64,000 bases of DNA, taken from Hephaestia mangrovi (GTDB lineage: Bacteria > Pseudomonadota > Alphaproteobacteria > Sphingomonadales > Sphingomonadaceae). A program made the position numbers and the translations under genes. This document shows, in pieces, positions 26,186-35,201 of the stretch (positions are counted from its first letter, which is position 1; each line of letters begins with the position of its first letter). Below the pieces are notes generated by a model. It was not told the DNA's origin, did not search any database, and saw only the letters and a list, made by a program, of their open reading frames with translations. The stretch is from contig NZ_JAINVU010000004.1 in NCBI RefSeq assembly GCF_019880555.1, positions 1 to 64,000 on the forward strand, in the 5' to 3' direction.

Positions 26186-27093
26186 TGCTGCCTTTTTCCC
26201 GCATCACGATCATCGGGCTCGGGCTGATCGGATCGTCGATCGCGCGGGCGGTGCGCGTCCATATGCCGACGGCGCGATTGACCGGCTATGATGCCGATCC
26301 CGACGTCCGCGCGATCGCCGATCGCATCGATCTGTGCGACGACATTACCGATACTGCCGGGGCCAGCGTGATCGACGCCGATCTCGTCATCCTGTGCGTG
26401 CCGGTCGGTGCGATGGGTGCGGCCGCGGCGGAGATCGCCGCCGATCTGCCCGCCGACGCGATCGTCTCCGATGTCGGAAGCTGCAAGGAAGCCATCGCCG
26501 CCGCACTCGCCGACGCGTTGCCGAATGCGACGATCGTACCCGCGCATCCCGTTGCCGGCACCGAGCAAAGCGGCCCCGAGGCCGGTTTCGCGACGCTGTT
26601 CCATGGCCGCTGGTGCATCCTCACGCCGACCGCGCAGACCAGCGCCGCGGCGGTCGAGCGCGTCGCCGAATTCTGGCTCAAGCTCGGCGCGGATGTCGAG
26701 ACAATGGCGCCCGATCATCACGATCGCGTGCTGGCGATCACCAGCCATCTGCCACATCTGATCGCCTATACGATCGTCGGCACCGCCTCCGACCTCGAGG
26801 AGGTGACGCAGAGCGAGGTGATCAAATATTCGGCCGGCGGATTTCGCGACTTCACGCGCATCGCCGCCTCCGATCCGACGATGTGGCGGGATGTATTCCT
26901 GACCAACCGCGAGGCCGTGCTCGAGATGCTGCAGCGCTTTTCCGAGGATCTGACCGCGCTGCAGCGCGCGATCCGCTGGGGCAAGGGCGACGAATTGTTC
27001 GAATTGTTCACCCGCACCCGCGCGATCCGCCGCGGCATCGTCGAACAGGGGCAGGACGACGCCGCGCCCGATTTCGGCCGTAGCCACCAATAA
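26185..27093 (+). CDS. tyrC: Prephenate/arogenate dehydrogenase
   Basis: 302 residues. The NAD(P) site I-I-G-L-G-L-I-G-S-S is at 9-18, V-S-D-V-G-S-C-K near 95, and H-P-V-A-G-T-E-Q-S-G-P near 117 is the TyrA-family signature; the helical dimerisation domain has S-H-L-P-H-L-I-A. It converts prephenate or arogenate to hydroxyphenylpyruvate or tyrosine. Translation is coupled to hisC by a TGATG overlap, and bioF begins directly after its TAA. Confidence 0.93.
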   Translation: MLPFSRITIIGLGLIGSSIARAVRVHMPTARLTGYDADPDVRAIADRIDLCDDITDTAGASVIDADLVILCVPVGAMGAAAAEIAADLPADAIVSDVGSCKEAIAAALADALPNATIVPAHPVAGTEQSGPEAGFATLFHGRWCILTPTAQTSAAAVERVAEFWLKLGADVETMAPDHHDRVLAITSHLPHLIAYTIVGTASDLEEVTQSEVIKYSAGGFRDFTRIAASDPTMWRDVFLTNREAVLEMLQRFSEDLTALQRAIRWGKGDELFELFTRTRAIRRGIVEQGQDDAAPDFGRSHQ

Positions 27094-28215
27094 ATGCCGC
27101 GTCTGGAGTCGCTCCACGCCGATCTTGCCGGCCTTGCCGCGCGCGATCGGCGGCGAACGCTCGCGCCGCGTGCCGGTTTGGACTTCGCCTCGAACGACTA
27201 TCTCGCGCTTGCCGGCTCGCCGCGGCTTGCGGCGGCCGCGGCGCGCGCGCTCGATGCCGGGATAGCGATCGGTTCGGGAGGCTCGCGGCTGCTGCGCGGC
27301 AATCACGCCGAGCACGAGGCGCTGGAAGCCAACGCGGCCCGCTTCTTCGGCAGCGACGCCGCCTTGTTCTTTTCGACCGGCTTCGCCGCCAACGCGTGCT
27401 TCTTCGCGACGGTGCCGCAGCGCAGCGACCTGATCGTTTACGATGCGCTGAGCCACGCCAGCGTTCACGAAGGCCTGCGCCTCGCTCGAGCGGGCCATCG
27501 CGCCTTCGGGCATAATGATGCGCAGGCCGCCGATGACGCGATCGCGGCATGGCGACGCGATGGCGGCACCGGCACGCCGTGGCTCGCGGTCGAGAGCCTC
27601 TACAGCATGGATGGCGATCGCGCGCCGATCGATGATCTCGCTGCCGTTGCGCGACGCCATGACGCAATGCTGGTGGTCGACGAAGCTCATGCGACGGGCG
27701 TGTTCGGCCGCGATGGCCGCGGGCTTGCGGCCGGGGTGCCGCGCGACATTTGCATCACGCTGCACACCTGCGGCAAGGCTCTGGGCGTCGAGGGCGCGCT
27801 GCTCGCCTGCCCGGCGGTTGTGCGCGATTTCCTCGTCAATCGCGGCCGCGCCTTCATCTTTTCGACCGCGCCGTCACCGCTGATCGCCGCGGTGGTGCGC
27901 GAGGCGCTGGACATTCTCGTCGATGAACCCGAGCGGCGCGATCGTCTTCAAGCGCTCGTCGCGCACGCCGAAAGCGCGCTCGCACCGTGTGGCGTCGTGC
28001 CGACCGGTTCGCAAATCCTGCCGCTGGTGCTCGGCGAAGACGCGCGGGCGATGGCGGTGGCTGCAAGACTCCAGGCGCGTGGTTTCGACGTGCGCGGGAT
28101 TCGTCCGCCTACCGTGCCCGCCGGCACCGCGCGGCTTCGCTTGTCGCTGACGCTCAACGTGGCGAGCACCGATGTTGACGCGCTCGCCGAGGCTTTGGCA
28201 GAGGCGCTGGCATGA
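27094..28215 (+). CDS. bioF: 8-amino-7-oxononanoate synthase
   Basis: 373 residues. PLP alpha-oxoamine synthase features include F-A-S-N-D-Y-L-A-L near 31, [23 protein letters not shown], and the PLP lysine in C-G-K-A-L-G-V-E-G. It condenses pimeloyl-thioester with alanine in biotin synthesis. The ATG follows the tyrC TAA without a gap, and the last bases overlap the bioD start, so bioF-bioD-bioA form one operon. Confidence 0.95.
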   Translation: MPRLESLHADLAGLAARDRRRTLAPRAGLDFASNDYLALAGSPRLAAAAARALDAGIAIGSGGSRLLRGNHAEHEALEANAARFFGSDAALFFSTGFAANACFFATVPQRSDLIVYDALSHASVHEGLRLARAGHRAFGHNDAQAADDAIAAWRRDGGTGTPWLAVESLYSMDGDRAPIDDLAAVARRHDAMLVVDEAHATGVFGRDGRGLAAGVPRDICITLHTCGKALGVEGALLACPAVVRDFLVNRGRAFIFSTAPSPLIAAVVREALDILVDEPERRDRLQALVAHAESALAPCGVVPTGSQILPLVLGEDARAMAVAARLQARGFDVRGIRPPTVPAGTARLRLSLTLNVASTDVDALAEALAEALA

Positions 28216-28835
28216 CCATCACGATCGTCACCGGCACCGATACCGATATCGGCAAGACGGTGTTCGCCGCCGGGCTCGCCGGCGCCTTGGCGGCGCATTA
28301 TTGGAAGCCGGTGCAGGCCGGGCTCGACGACGGATCAGACCGCGAGCGGGTGGCGCGGCTCTCCGGGTTACCGGCCGGCAAGCTGCTCGACGAAGCCTAT
28401 CGGCTGACCACGCCCTGTTCGCCCCACCGCGCCGCCGAGATCGACGGCGTGACGATCGATCCGGCCCGCCTCGCGCTGCCGGCGATCGATGGTCCGTTGG
28501 TCGTCGAGGGCGCGGGCGGCGTGCTGGTGCCGGTAACGCGCGACTTGCTGTTCGGCGATCTGTTCGCGCGCTGGGGCAAGCCGGTGGTGCTCGTTGCGCG
28601 GACCGGGCTCGGCACGATCAATCACAGCCTGCTTTCGATCGAAGCGCTGCGCGCGCGCGGCGTGCCGATCCGCGGGATCGCCTTCATCGGCGAAGCGCAG
28701 GAGGACAGCGAGGCGACGATCGCGGCGATCGGCGCCGTCAAGCGGCTCGGCCGCTTGCCGATGCTGCCGGTGCTCGATCGCGACAGCCTTGCTACCGCCT
28801 TTGCCGCGGCATTCGACCTGGAGGATTTCCGCTGA
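28212..28835 (+). CDS. bioD: Dethiobiotin synthetase
   Basis: 207 residues. The P-loop [10 protein letters not shown] is at 6-15, and K-P-V-Q-A-G and [10 protein letters not shown] follow as expected. It uses ATP and CO2 to close the ureido ring. The start ATG overlaps the bioF stop (ATGA) and its own stop overlaps the proposed CTG start of bioA. Confidence 0.95.
   Translation: MTITIVTGTDTDIGKTVFAAGLAGALAAHYWKPVQAGLDDGSDRERVARLSGLPAGKLLDEAYRLTTPCSPHRAAEIDGVTIDPARLALPAIDGPLVVEGAGGVLVPVTRDLLFGDLFARWGKPVVLVARTGLGTINHSLLSIEALRARGVPIRGIAFIGEAQEDSEATIAAIGAVKRLGRLPMLPVLDRDSLATAFAAAFDLEDFR
28820..28824 (+). promoter_or_regulatory. Ribosome binding site that fixes the bioA CTG start
   Basis: GGAGG lies inside the end of bioD, seven bases before the CTG at 28832. 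No ATG, GTG or TTG exists in the bioA frame at a suitable distance. Confidence 0.6.
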
Positions 28836-30085
28836 GTTCGCCCGTCTGGCATCCCTTCACCCAGCACGGGTTGGGTGAGCCAATCCCGCTGGTGACACGC
28901 GCCGAGGGGGCAGCGCTTCACACCGCCGACGGGCGACGGATCATCGACGCGATCTCGTCCTGGTGGGTGACGACGCATGGCCATTGCCATCCGCGGATCA
29001 TGGCCGCGATCGCGGCGCAGGCCGCGGCGCTCGACCAGATCATCTTCGCCGGCTGGACGCATGAGCCGGCGGAGGCGGTCGCGCGCGGGCTGGTCGAGAT
29101 CATGCCGCCCGCGCTCGAGCATGTGTTCTTTTCGGACTCGGGGTCGACCAGTGTCGAAGTCGCGCTCAAGATGGCGCTCGGCTATTGGCTCAACCGCGGC
29201 GAGCCGCGCCATCGTGTCCTGGTGCTGGAGCACAGCTACCACGGCGATACGATCGGGGCGATGTCGATCGGCGCGCGCGGCGTGTTCAACCAGGCCTATG
29301 CGCCGTTGTTGTTCGACGTCGGTACGATTCCCTTCCCGGCCGGGGGCGCGGAACAGGCCGCGCTCGACGCGCTCGAAGCCGGCTGTCGCGCGGGCGCCGC
29401 GGCGTTCATCGTCGAGCCGCTGCTGCTCGGTGCCGGGGGGATGCTGATTTACCCGCCGCGGGTGCTGGCCGAGATGCGGCGGATTTGTGCGGCCCATGGC
29501 GTGCTGTTCATCGCTGACGAGGTGATGACCGGCTGGGGCCGCACCGGCACGTTGCTGGCGTGCGAGCAGGCCGATGTCGTGCCGGATATTCTCTGCCTGT
29601 CGAAGGGCTTGACCGGCGGCGCCGTGCCACTCGCCGTGACGATGGCGACCGCGCCGATCTATGCCGCGCACCTATCGACCGATCGCGCGCGGATGTTCTT
29701 CCATTCGTCGAGCTACACCGCCAATCCGATCGCTTGCGCGGCCGCCGCGGCCAATCTCGAGATTTGGCGCGATGAACCCGTGCGGGAGCGGATAGCCGGC
29801 CTCGCTCGCCACCAACAGGATCGGCTAGCGGCGCTCGCCAGCCATCCCAACGTCCGCAATCCGCGCGCGATCGGCACCGTCACCGCGATGGAATTGAGCG
29901 AAGGCGAGGGCGATTATCTCTCGTCGCGCGGCCCGGCCTTGCTCGCCTTCTTCCGCGAGCGAGACCTGCTGCTTCGCCCGCTTGGCAATACGGTGTACGT
30001 GATGCCGCCTTATTGCATCGACGACGGCGATCTCGATGCGATCTACACCGCGATCGCCGCGGCCGCCGACGCGTTGCCAGGCTAG
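28832..30085 (+). CDS. bioA: Adenosylmethionine-8-amino-7-oxononanoate aminotransferase
   Basis: 417 residues, class III aminotransferase. The conserved N-terminus [11 protein letters not shown] directly follows a CTG codon; the first downstream TTG would delete W-H-P-F-T-Q, and no ATG, GTG or TTG is in range upstream. I therefore call a CTG start, supported by GGAGG at seven bases and a CTGA overlap with the bioD stop where an ATGA would be usual. Further motifs are [10 protein letters not shown] near 30, [14 protein letters not shown], and the PLP lysine in L-S-K-G-L-T-G-G. It completes bioFDA. Confidence 0.92.
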   Translation: MSSPVWHPFTQHGLGEPIPLVTRAEGAALHTADGRRIIDAISSWWVTTHGHCHPRIMAAIAAQAAALDQIIFAGWTHEPAEAVARGLVEIMPPALEHVFFSDSGSTSVEVALKMALGYWLNRGEPRHRVLVLEHSYHGDTIGAMSIGARGVFNQAYAPLLFDVGTIPFPAGGAEQAALDALEAGCRAGAAAFIVEPLLLGAGGMLIYPPRVLAEMRRICAAHGVLFIADEVMTGWGRTGTLLACEQADVVPDILCLSKGLTGGAVPLAVTMATAPIYAAHLSTDRARMFFHSSSYTANPIACAAAAANLEIWRDEPVRERIAGLARHQQDRLAALASHPNVRNPRAIGTVTAMELSEGEGDYLSSRGPALLAFFRERDLLLRPLGNTVYVMPPYCIDDGDLDAIYTAIAAAADALPG

Positions 30086-30090
30086 GAGCG

Positions 30091-30369
30091 TCAGGCCGCC
30101 AGCGCCATCTCGTCGCGGCCATCGTGCTCGACAGTCGCGAGGTCGGTGCCCGCGGCGCGGCGGTTCGGCGCGATCTTGTGCGATACCCACAATGCCGCGC
30201 CGAGGCCGACATAAGTGCCGATCACCGCGACCGGATTCCAGATCATCGGGACGGCGAAGGCGATCCGCAGGATGTTCGGATGAATGCCGAACTCGCGGCC
30301 GATGCCTTCGCAAACGCCGAACATCGTGTCGGGGCGATCGAACAGCTTGGTCGGGGCGGAAGCGGTCAC
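30091..30369 (-). CDS. PspC-domain membrane protein
   Basis: 92 residues with a PspC domain: L-F-D-R-P-D-T-M-F-G-V-C-E-G-I-G-R-E-F-G near 9-28 and a hydrophobic segment (V-A-V-I-G-T-Y-V-G-L-G-A-A-L-W-V) near 47-62. PspC proteins sit in the inner membrane and in some bacteria take part in envelope-stress sensing. There is no pspA or pspB nearby, so it stands alone. It is convergent with bioA. Confidence 0.8.
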   Translation of the reverse strand: MTASAPTKLFDRPDTMFGVCEGIGREFGIHPNILRIAFAVPMIWNPVAVIGTYVGLGAALWVSHKIAPNRRAAGTDLATVEHDGRDEMALAA

Positions 30370-30525
30370 ATCGGGTCTCCTGGTTGCGCCGAGGCGGCGC
30401 GAATGACAGATGTCCGCTGTTTCGCAAACGTCGTGCCAAACCAGTAAAACTGTTGTTTTATAGATTGTTGCGTAAAGAGCGATTAAGCGGGCAGCGCGCC
30501 GATCCCCAACTCTTGGCGCGTTTTG

Positions 30526-31428
30526 CTAGGGCTCGGCGCGGGCGCGGACGAAATCGACGAAAGCGCGAAGCGGCGCCGGCAAGTGGCGTCGACCGGGGTA
30601 ATAGAGGAACGGGCCGGAGAATTGCTGCCACCAGGGCTCGAGCACCGGCACAAGCGTTCCCTCGACGAAATGCGGCTGCAGCCATTCCTCGAACAACTGG
30701 ATGATGCCGACGCCGGCAACCGCGGCCGCCACCGCGAGATCGGTCGCGCCACCTACCCGCACGGTCAGCGGCCCAGTCGGCTCGATCCGAACCACATCAC
30801 CCTGGCGTTCGAATTCCCAGATCGTCACCGCCCCGCTCGCGAAGCGGCCCAGAATGCACGCATGATCGGCAAGCTCGCGTGGATGTCGCGGATGGCCTCG
30901 GCGCGCGAGATAGTCGGGCGAGGCAGCCGTGGCGAAACGTTGCGTCCGCGGGCCGATCGGCACGGCGATCATGTCCTGCTCCAGCCGTTCGTCGTAGCGG
31001 ATGCCGGCATCGCATCCGGCGGCGAGCAGATCGACGAAGCTCTCTTCGGCGATCACTTCGAGTTGCACGTCCGGATAGGTGGCGAGGAAATCGGGGATCA
31101 GGCTGGGCAGGACGAGCCGCGCCGCAACGACAGGCACATTGAGGCGGAGGGTTCCGCGCGGCGTATCGCGATAGCCGTTGACGATATCGAGCGCCGCTTC
31201 GATTTCGCCGAGCGCGGGGCCAAGGCGCCCGATCAACTCCCGGCCCGCCTCGGTGGCGGCGACGCTACGCGTCGTGCGATTGAGCAGGCGGACGCCGAGG
31301 CGTGCTTCGAGACGGCGGACGGCTTCGCTGAGTTGCGATGCGCTGCCGTTGGTGGCGCGTGCGGCCTCGCGGAAGCCACCGGCGGTGGCGACCGTGACCA
31401 GGGCCTTGAGATCGTCGAATTCTGCCAT
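30526..31428 (-). CDS. LysR-family transcriptional regulator
   Basis: 300 residues. The winged helix at 1-60 reads F-D-D-L-K-A-L-V-T-V-A-T-A-G-G-F, then Q-L-S-E-A-V-R-R-L-E-A-R-L-G-V-R-L-L-N-R-T. The rest is a periplasmic-binding-like effector domain. It is divergently transcribed from the aldo-keto reductase gene, and the 93-base spacer between them is the expected operator region, so that gene is its likely target. The effector is unknown. Confidence 0.92.
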   Translation of the reverse strand: MAEFDDLKALVTVATAGGFREAARATNGSASQLSEAVRRLEARLGVRLLNRTTRSVAATEAGRELIGRLGPALGEIEAALDIVNGYRDTPRGTLRLNVPVVAARLVLPSLIPDFLATYPDVQLEVIAEESFVDLLAAGCDAGIRYDERLEQDMIAVPIGPRTQRFATAASPDYLARRGHPRHPRELADHACILGRFASGAVTIWEFERQGDVVRIEPTGPLTVRVGGATDLAVAAAVAGVGIIQLFEEWLQPHFVEGTLVPVLEPWWQQFSGPFLYYPGRRHLPAPLRAFVDFVRARAEP

Positions 31429-31521
31429 TGTCCCGATTTCCGAACAGCCCGTGCGGCCTTCATCTCATTATCAAACAATCGCTGCGGACGCATATGGCGC
31501 GCGACGAAAAGGAGATTGCAC

Positions 31522-32391
31522 ATGACCGATCTGTCCGCCGCTGGCACTTTCACGATGGGCGACCGCAAGGTGAAGCGGCTTGGCTATGGCGCGATGCAAC
31601 TCGCCGGGCCCGGCGTGTTCGGCCCGCCCAAAGATCACGACGCCGCGATCGCCGTGCTGCGGGCGGCGATCGAAGCCGGGGTCGATCACATCGACACCAG
31701 CGATTTCTACGGGCCGCACGTAACCAATCGCCTGATCCGTGAGGCGCTGCATCCCTATGCCGATGATCTCACCATCGTCACCAAGATCGGCGCCAAGCGC
31801 GGCGACGATGCCTCGTGGAACCCGGCCTTTGCGCCCGAGGAGCTGGAAGCCGCGGTGCATGATAACCTGCGCAATCTCGGTATTGAGCAGATCGAAATCG
31901 TCAACCTGCGCGCGATGTTCGGTATTCACGGTCCCGCCGAAGGCTCGATCGAAGCGCCGCTGACCGCGCTGGCCAAATTGCAGCAGCAAGGTCTGATCCG
32001 ACACGTCGGATTAAGTAATGTGACTGCCGCGCAGATTGAGGAGGGGCGCAAGATCACGGAGATCGTCTGCGTGCAGAACCAATACAATGTCGCGCATCGC
32101 GAAGATGACGCGCTGATCGACGCGCTCGCCGCCGATGGCATCGCCTATGTGCCGTTCTTCCCGCTCGGCGGGTTCAGCCCGTTGCAGTCGGACACGCTGT
32201 CGCGGGTCGCGGCGGAACTGGATGCGACGCCGATGCAGGTGGCGCTGGCATGGCTGCTGCAGCGCTCGCCCAACATCCTGTTGATCCCCGGCACCTCGTC
32301 GCTCGGCCATCTGCGCGAGAATCTCGCGGTTGCCGAGATGACGCTGCCCGATGAGGCGGTCGCGCGATTGGACGCGATCGCCTCGTCCTGA
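31522..32391 (+). CDS. Aldo/keto reductase
   Basis: 289 residues, (beta/alpha)8 barrel. The start ATG at 31522 has AAGGAG at seven bases. The tetrad Asp and Tyr are in D-T-S-D-F-Y-G-P near 52 and the Lys in I-V-T-K-I-G near 85. The segment normally carrying the catalytic His reads I-V-N-L-R-A-M, with Arg in the His position, a variant seen in some members. It should reduce carbonyls with NADPH. The LysR gene is divergent. Confidence 0.9.
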   Translation: MTDLSAAGTFTMGDRKVKRLGYGAMQLAGPGVFGPPKDHDAAIAVLRAAIEAGVDHIDTSDFYGPHVTNRLIREALHPYADDLTIVTKIGAKRGDDASWNPAFAPEELEAAVHDNLRNLGIEQIEIVNLRAMFGIHGPAEGSIEAPLTALAKLQQQGLIRHVGLSNVTAAQIEEGRKITEIVCVQNQYNVAHREDDALIDALAADGIAYVPFFPLGGFSPLQSDTLSRVAAELDATPMQVALAWLLQRSPNILLIPGTSSLGHLRENLAVAEMTLPDEAVARLDAIASS

Positions 32392-32395
32392 CGAA

Positions 32396-33823
32396 TCAGG
32401 CCGCCGCTTCCTCGGTCGCATGGCCGGCGCGGGGGCGGCCGTAGACGAAGTAGACGATCAGGCCGAGCGCGTTCCACCCGAGGAAGAACAGCTCGGTCCG
32501 GGTCGGCAGGCTAAAGAACAGATAGATGCAGCCGGCGATCGCCACCGTGCCGACCAGCGGCGCCAGCGGGGTGCGGAACGTGCGCGGCGCATCCGGCGCG
32601 CGACGGCGCATGACCAGCATGCAGACGGAGACCGCGGTGAACGCCGCCAGCGTTCCGGCATTGGCGAGTGCGGCGATCGCGTCAATCGGTGCGAGCCCGG
32701 CGATGACCGCGACCAGGATCGCGGTGATGATCGTGATCCGCACCGGCGAGCCGCGCTTCGACACCACGGCCAGCTTTTCGGGCAGCAGCCCGTCACGCGC
32801 CATGGTGAAGAAAATGCGGCTCTGGCCGAACAGGAAGCCGAGCAGCACCGTGGGCAACGCCACGACAGCGCTGACGGCCAGGATCGTCGCGACGATCGGC
32901 TGGTGGATGTCGCGCAGGATCAGCGCCAGCGGATCGGGGCTGTTGGCGAATTGGGTGAAATGCAGCGCGCCGACTGCGGTGATGCCGATCAGGATGTAGA
33001 TCGCGACGCAGGCAACCATCGATCCGACGATGCCGATCGCGAGGTCGCGGCCCGGATTCTTCGTCTCCTCCGCCGCGGTCGAGATCGCGTCGAAGCCGTA
33101 GAAGGCGAAGAAGATGATCGCGGCCGCCGCCATCACCCCGCGCGCGACGATGGTGCCATCGGGGCCGGCGAGCGACGATTTGGCGAAGCCGTAGGGCATA
33201 AAGGGATGAAGGTTGGCGGCATCGAAATGCGGCAGCGCGATGACGACGAACAGCGCCAGCGCGAGCATCTTGATGACGACGAGGATCGCGTTGAGCGTCG
33301 CTGATTCCTTGGTACCGGCGCTGAGCACGCCAGCGACGACGGCGATGATGAAGATCGCGGGTGCGTTGATGATGCCGCCGAGATCGGGCCCCTGCGTCAG
33401 CGCATGCGGAAACCCGATCCCCTCCAGCAGCGGCGAGGCATAGCCCGACCAACCGACCGCGACGGTGGACACCACCAGCGAATATTCTAGGATCAGGCTC
33501 CAACCGATAACCCAGGCGATGATCTCGCCCAATACGGCATAAGAATAGGTGTAGGCACTGCCTGACGCCGGCATCATCGTCGACATTTCGGCATAAGCGA
33601 GCGCGGCACAGGCGCAGATCACGCCGGCAATGACGAACGACAGGATGACGGCGGGGCCGGCGCGATCGGCGCCGACGCCGATCAGCGTCAGGATGCCGGT
33701 GCCCACGATCGCGCCGACGCCGAGTGCGACGAGATGCGGCCAAGAAAGCGTACGCGCGAGGCGGTGCTCGCTGGGCTGGTCGGCGCCAACCGCGATGATC
33801 TTCTTGCGGAACAGATCGCTCAC
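32396..33823 (-). CDS. APC-superfamily amino acid permease
   Basis: 475 residues with about 12 hydrophobic segments. L-G-V-G-A-I-V-G-T-G-I-L-T-L near 33-46 is the first-helix signature of the APC family, and F-F-A-F-Y-G-F-D-A-I-S-T-A-A-E-E-T is the conserved helix 6-7 region of the cationic amino acid transporter group. The GTG at 33823 follows GGGGG at the right distance; the longer frame upstream has no similarity. It is divergent from the isovaleryl-CoA dehydrogenase gene and might import branched-chain or other amino acids, which is inference. Confidence 0.9.
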   Translation of the reverse strand: MSDLFRKKIIAVGADQPSEHRLARTLSWPHLVALGVGAIVGTGILTLIGVGADRAGPAVILSFVIAGVICACAALAYAEMSTMMPASGSAYTYSYAVLGEIIAWVIGWSLILEYSLVVSTVAVGWSGYASPLLEGIGFPHALTQGPDLGGIINAPAIFIIAVVAGVLSAGTKESATLNAILVVIKMLALALFVVIALPHFDAANLHPFMPYGFAKSSLAGPDGTIVARGVMAAAAIIFFAFYGFDAISTAAEETKNPGRDLAIGIVGSMVACVAIYILIGITAVGALHFTQFANSPDPLALILRDIHQPIVATILAVSAVVALPTVLLGFLFGQSRIFFTMARDGLLPEKLAVVSKRGSPVRITIITAILVAVIAGLAPIDAIAALANAGTLAAFTAVSVCMLVMRRRAPDAPRTFRTPLAPLVGTVAIAGCIYLFFSLPTRTELFFLGWNALGLIVYFVYGRPRAGHATEEAAA

Positions 33824-33959
33824 ATGGTCCCCCAGATAAAGGTCAAGCCCGAACCCCTTGCCGGGGCACGAGCGGTTGGCCATAGCGTAAGGATATGATG
33901 CGACTCCGCAACCTTTGTGGGGGTTCGCCTTCAAGAACAGTGACTTGAGGAGGGATTTG

Positions 33960-35117
33960 ATGGATACCGCGCTCGATTTCGCGCTGGGCGAGACGGCCGA
34001 CATGATCCGGGAAACGACCCGCCGGTTCGCCGCCGACAAGATCGCGCCGAAAGCCGCGGCGATCGATGAGGACAACAGGTTCGATCGCGCGCTGTGGCCC
34101 GAAATGGGCGCGCTCGGCCTGCACGGCATTACGGTCGAAGAAGACTGGGGCGGGCTCGGTCTCGGTTATCTCGAGCATGTCGTGGCGATGGAGGAAGTCA
34201 GCCGCGCTTCGGCCTCTATCGGGTTGAGCTACGGCGCGCACTCGAACCTCTGCGTCAACCAGATCCGGCGCTGGGGAAATGACGCGCAGAAGGCGAAATA
34301 CCTGCCCAAGCTGATCTCGGGCGAGCATGTCGGCAGCCTCGCCATGTCCGAGGCGGGCAGCGGCTCGGACGTCGTGTCGATGAAGCTCAAGGCCGAGGCG
34401 CGGGGCAACGATCGCTACGTGCTCAACGGCACCAAGTTCTGGATCACCAACGCGCCCGAGGCGGACACCCTGGTGGTCTATGCCAAGACCGACGGCGAGG
34501 GCGGCCCGCGCGGCATCACCGCTTTCCTGATCGAGAAGGGAATGGCCGGCTTTTCGGTCTCGAAGAAGCTCGACAAGATGGGCATGCGCGGCTCCGACAC
34601 CGCCGAACTGGTGTTCGAGGATTGCGAGGTGCCGGCCGAGAACGTGATGGGCCCGGTCAACGGCGGCGTCGGCGTGTTGATGAGCGGCCTGGACTACGAG
34701 CGCGCAGTGCTGTCGGCGGGGCCGCTCGGCATCATGCAGGCGTGTCTCGACGTGGTGCTGCCCTATGTTCGCGAGAGGAAGCAATTCGGCAAGCCGATCG
34801 GCAGCTTCCAACTGATCCAGGCCAAGGTCGCCGATATGTATGTCGCGCTCAACAGCGCGCGCGCCTATGTCTACGCGGTCGCGCGCGCCTGCGACATGGG
34901 CAAGACGACGCGGTTCGACGCGGCGGGCGCGATCCTGCTGGCGAGCGAGAATGCGGTGAAGACCGCACTCGAGGCGATCCAGGCGCTGGGCGGCGCGGGT
35001 TATACCAAGGAATGGCCGGTCGAGCGCTTCCTGCGCGATGCCAAGCTCTACGATATCGGCGCCGGGACCAACGAAATCCGCCGCTTCCTGATCGGACGCG
35101 AATTGATCGGCGCTTAG
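33960..35117 (+). CDS. ivd: Isovaleryl-CoA dehydrogenase (acyl-CoA dehydrogenase family)
   Basis: 385 residues, start ATG preceded by GAGGAGGG. Acyl-CoA dehydrogenase signatures are [11 protein letters not shown] near 128 and Q-A-L-G-G-A-G-Y near 340. The catalytic glutamate is in [15 protein letters not shown] near 246, the position used by isovaleryl-CoA dehydrogenases, and [11 protein letters not shown] is also typical of that subgroup. It performs the FAD-dependent step of leucine breakdown. The carboxylase beta gene of the same pathway lies 4.7 kb downstream, with two unrelated genes between. Confidence 0.9.
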   Translation: MDTALDFALGETADMIRETTRRFAADKIAPKAAAIDEDNRFDRALWPEMGALGLHGITVEEDWGGLGLGYLEHVVAMEEVSRASASIGLSYGAHSNLCVNQIRRWGNDAQKAKYLPKLISGEHVGSLAMSEAGSGSDVVSMKLKAEARGNDRYVLNGTKFWITNAPEADTLVVYAKTDGEGGPRGITAFLIEKGMAGFSVSKKLDKMGMRGSDTAELVFEDCEVPAENVMGPVNGGVGVLMSGLDYERAVLSAGPLGIMQACLDVVLPYVRERKQFGKPIGSFQLIQAKVADMYVALNSARAYVYAVARACDMGKTTRFDAAGAILLASENAVKTALEAIQALGGAGYTKEWPVERFLRDAKLYDIGAGTNEIRRFLIGRELIGA

Positions 35118-35201
35118 TCGATCGGCGTCTTTGCGCGATTTGGTTAACGAAATGGTAGCCATGTCCGCCCGATAGAGGGTGGGCAAGGGAGCCATTTGCC
35201 G

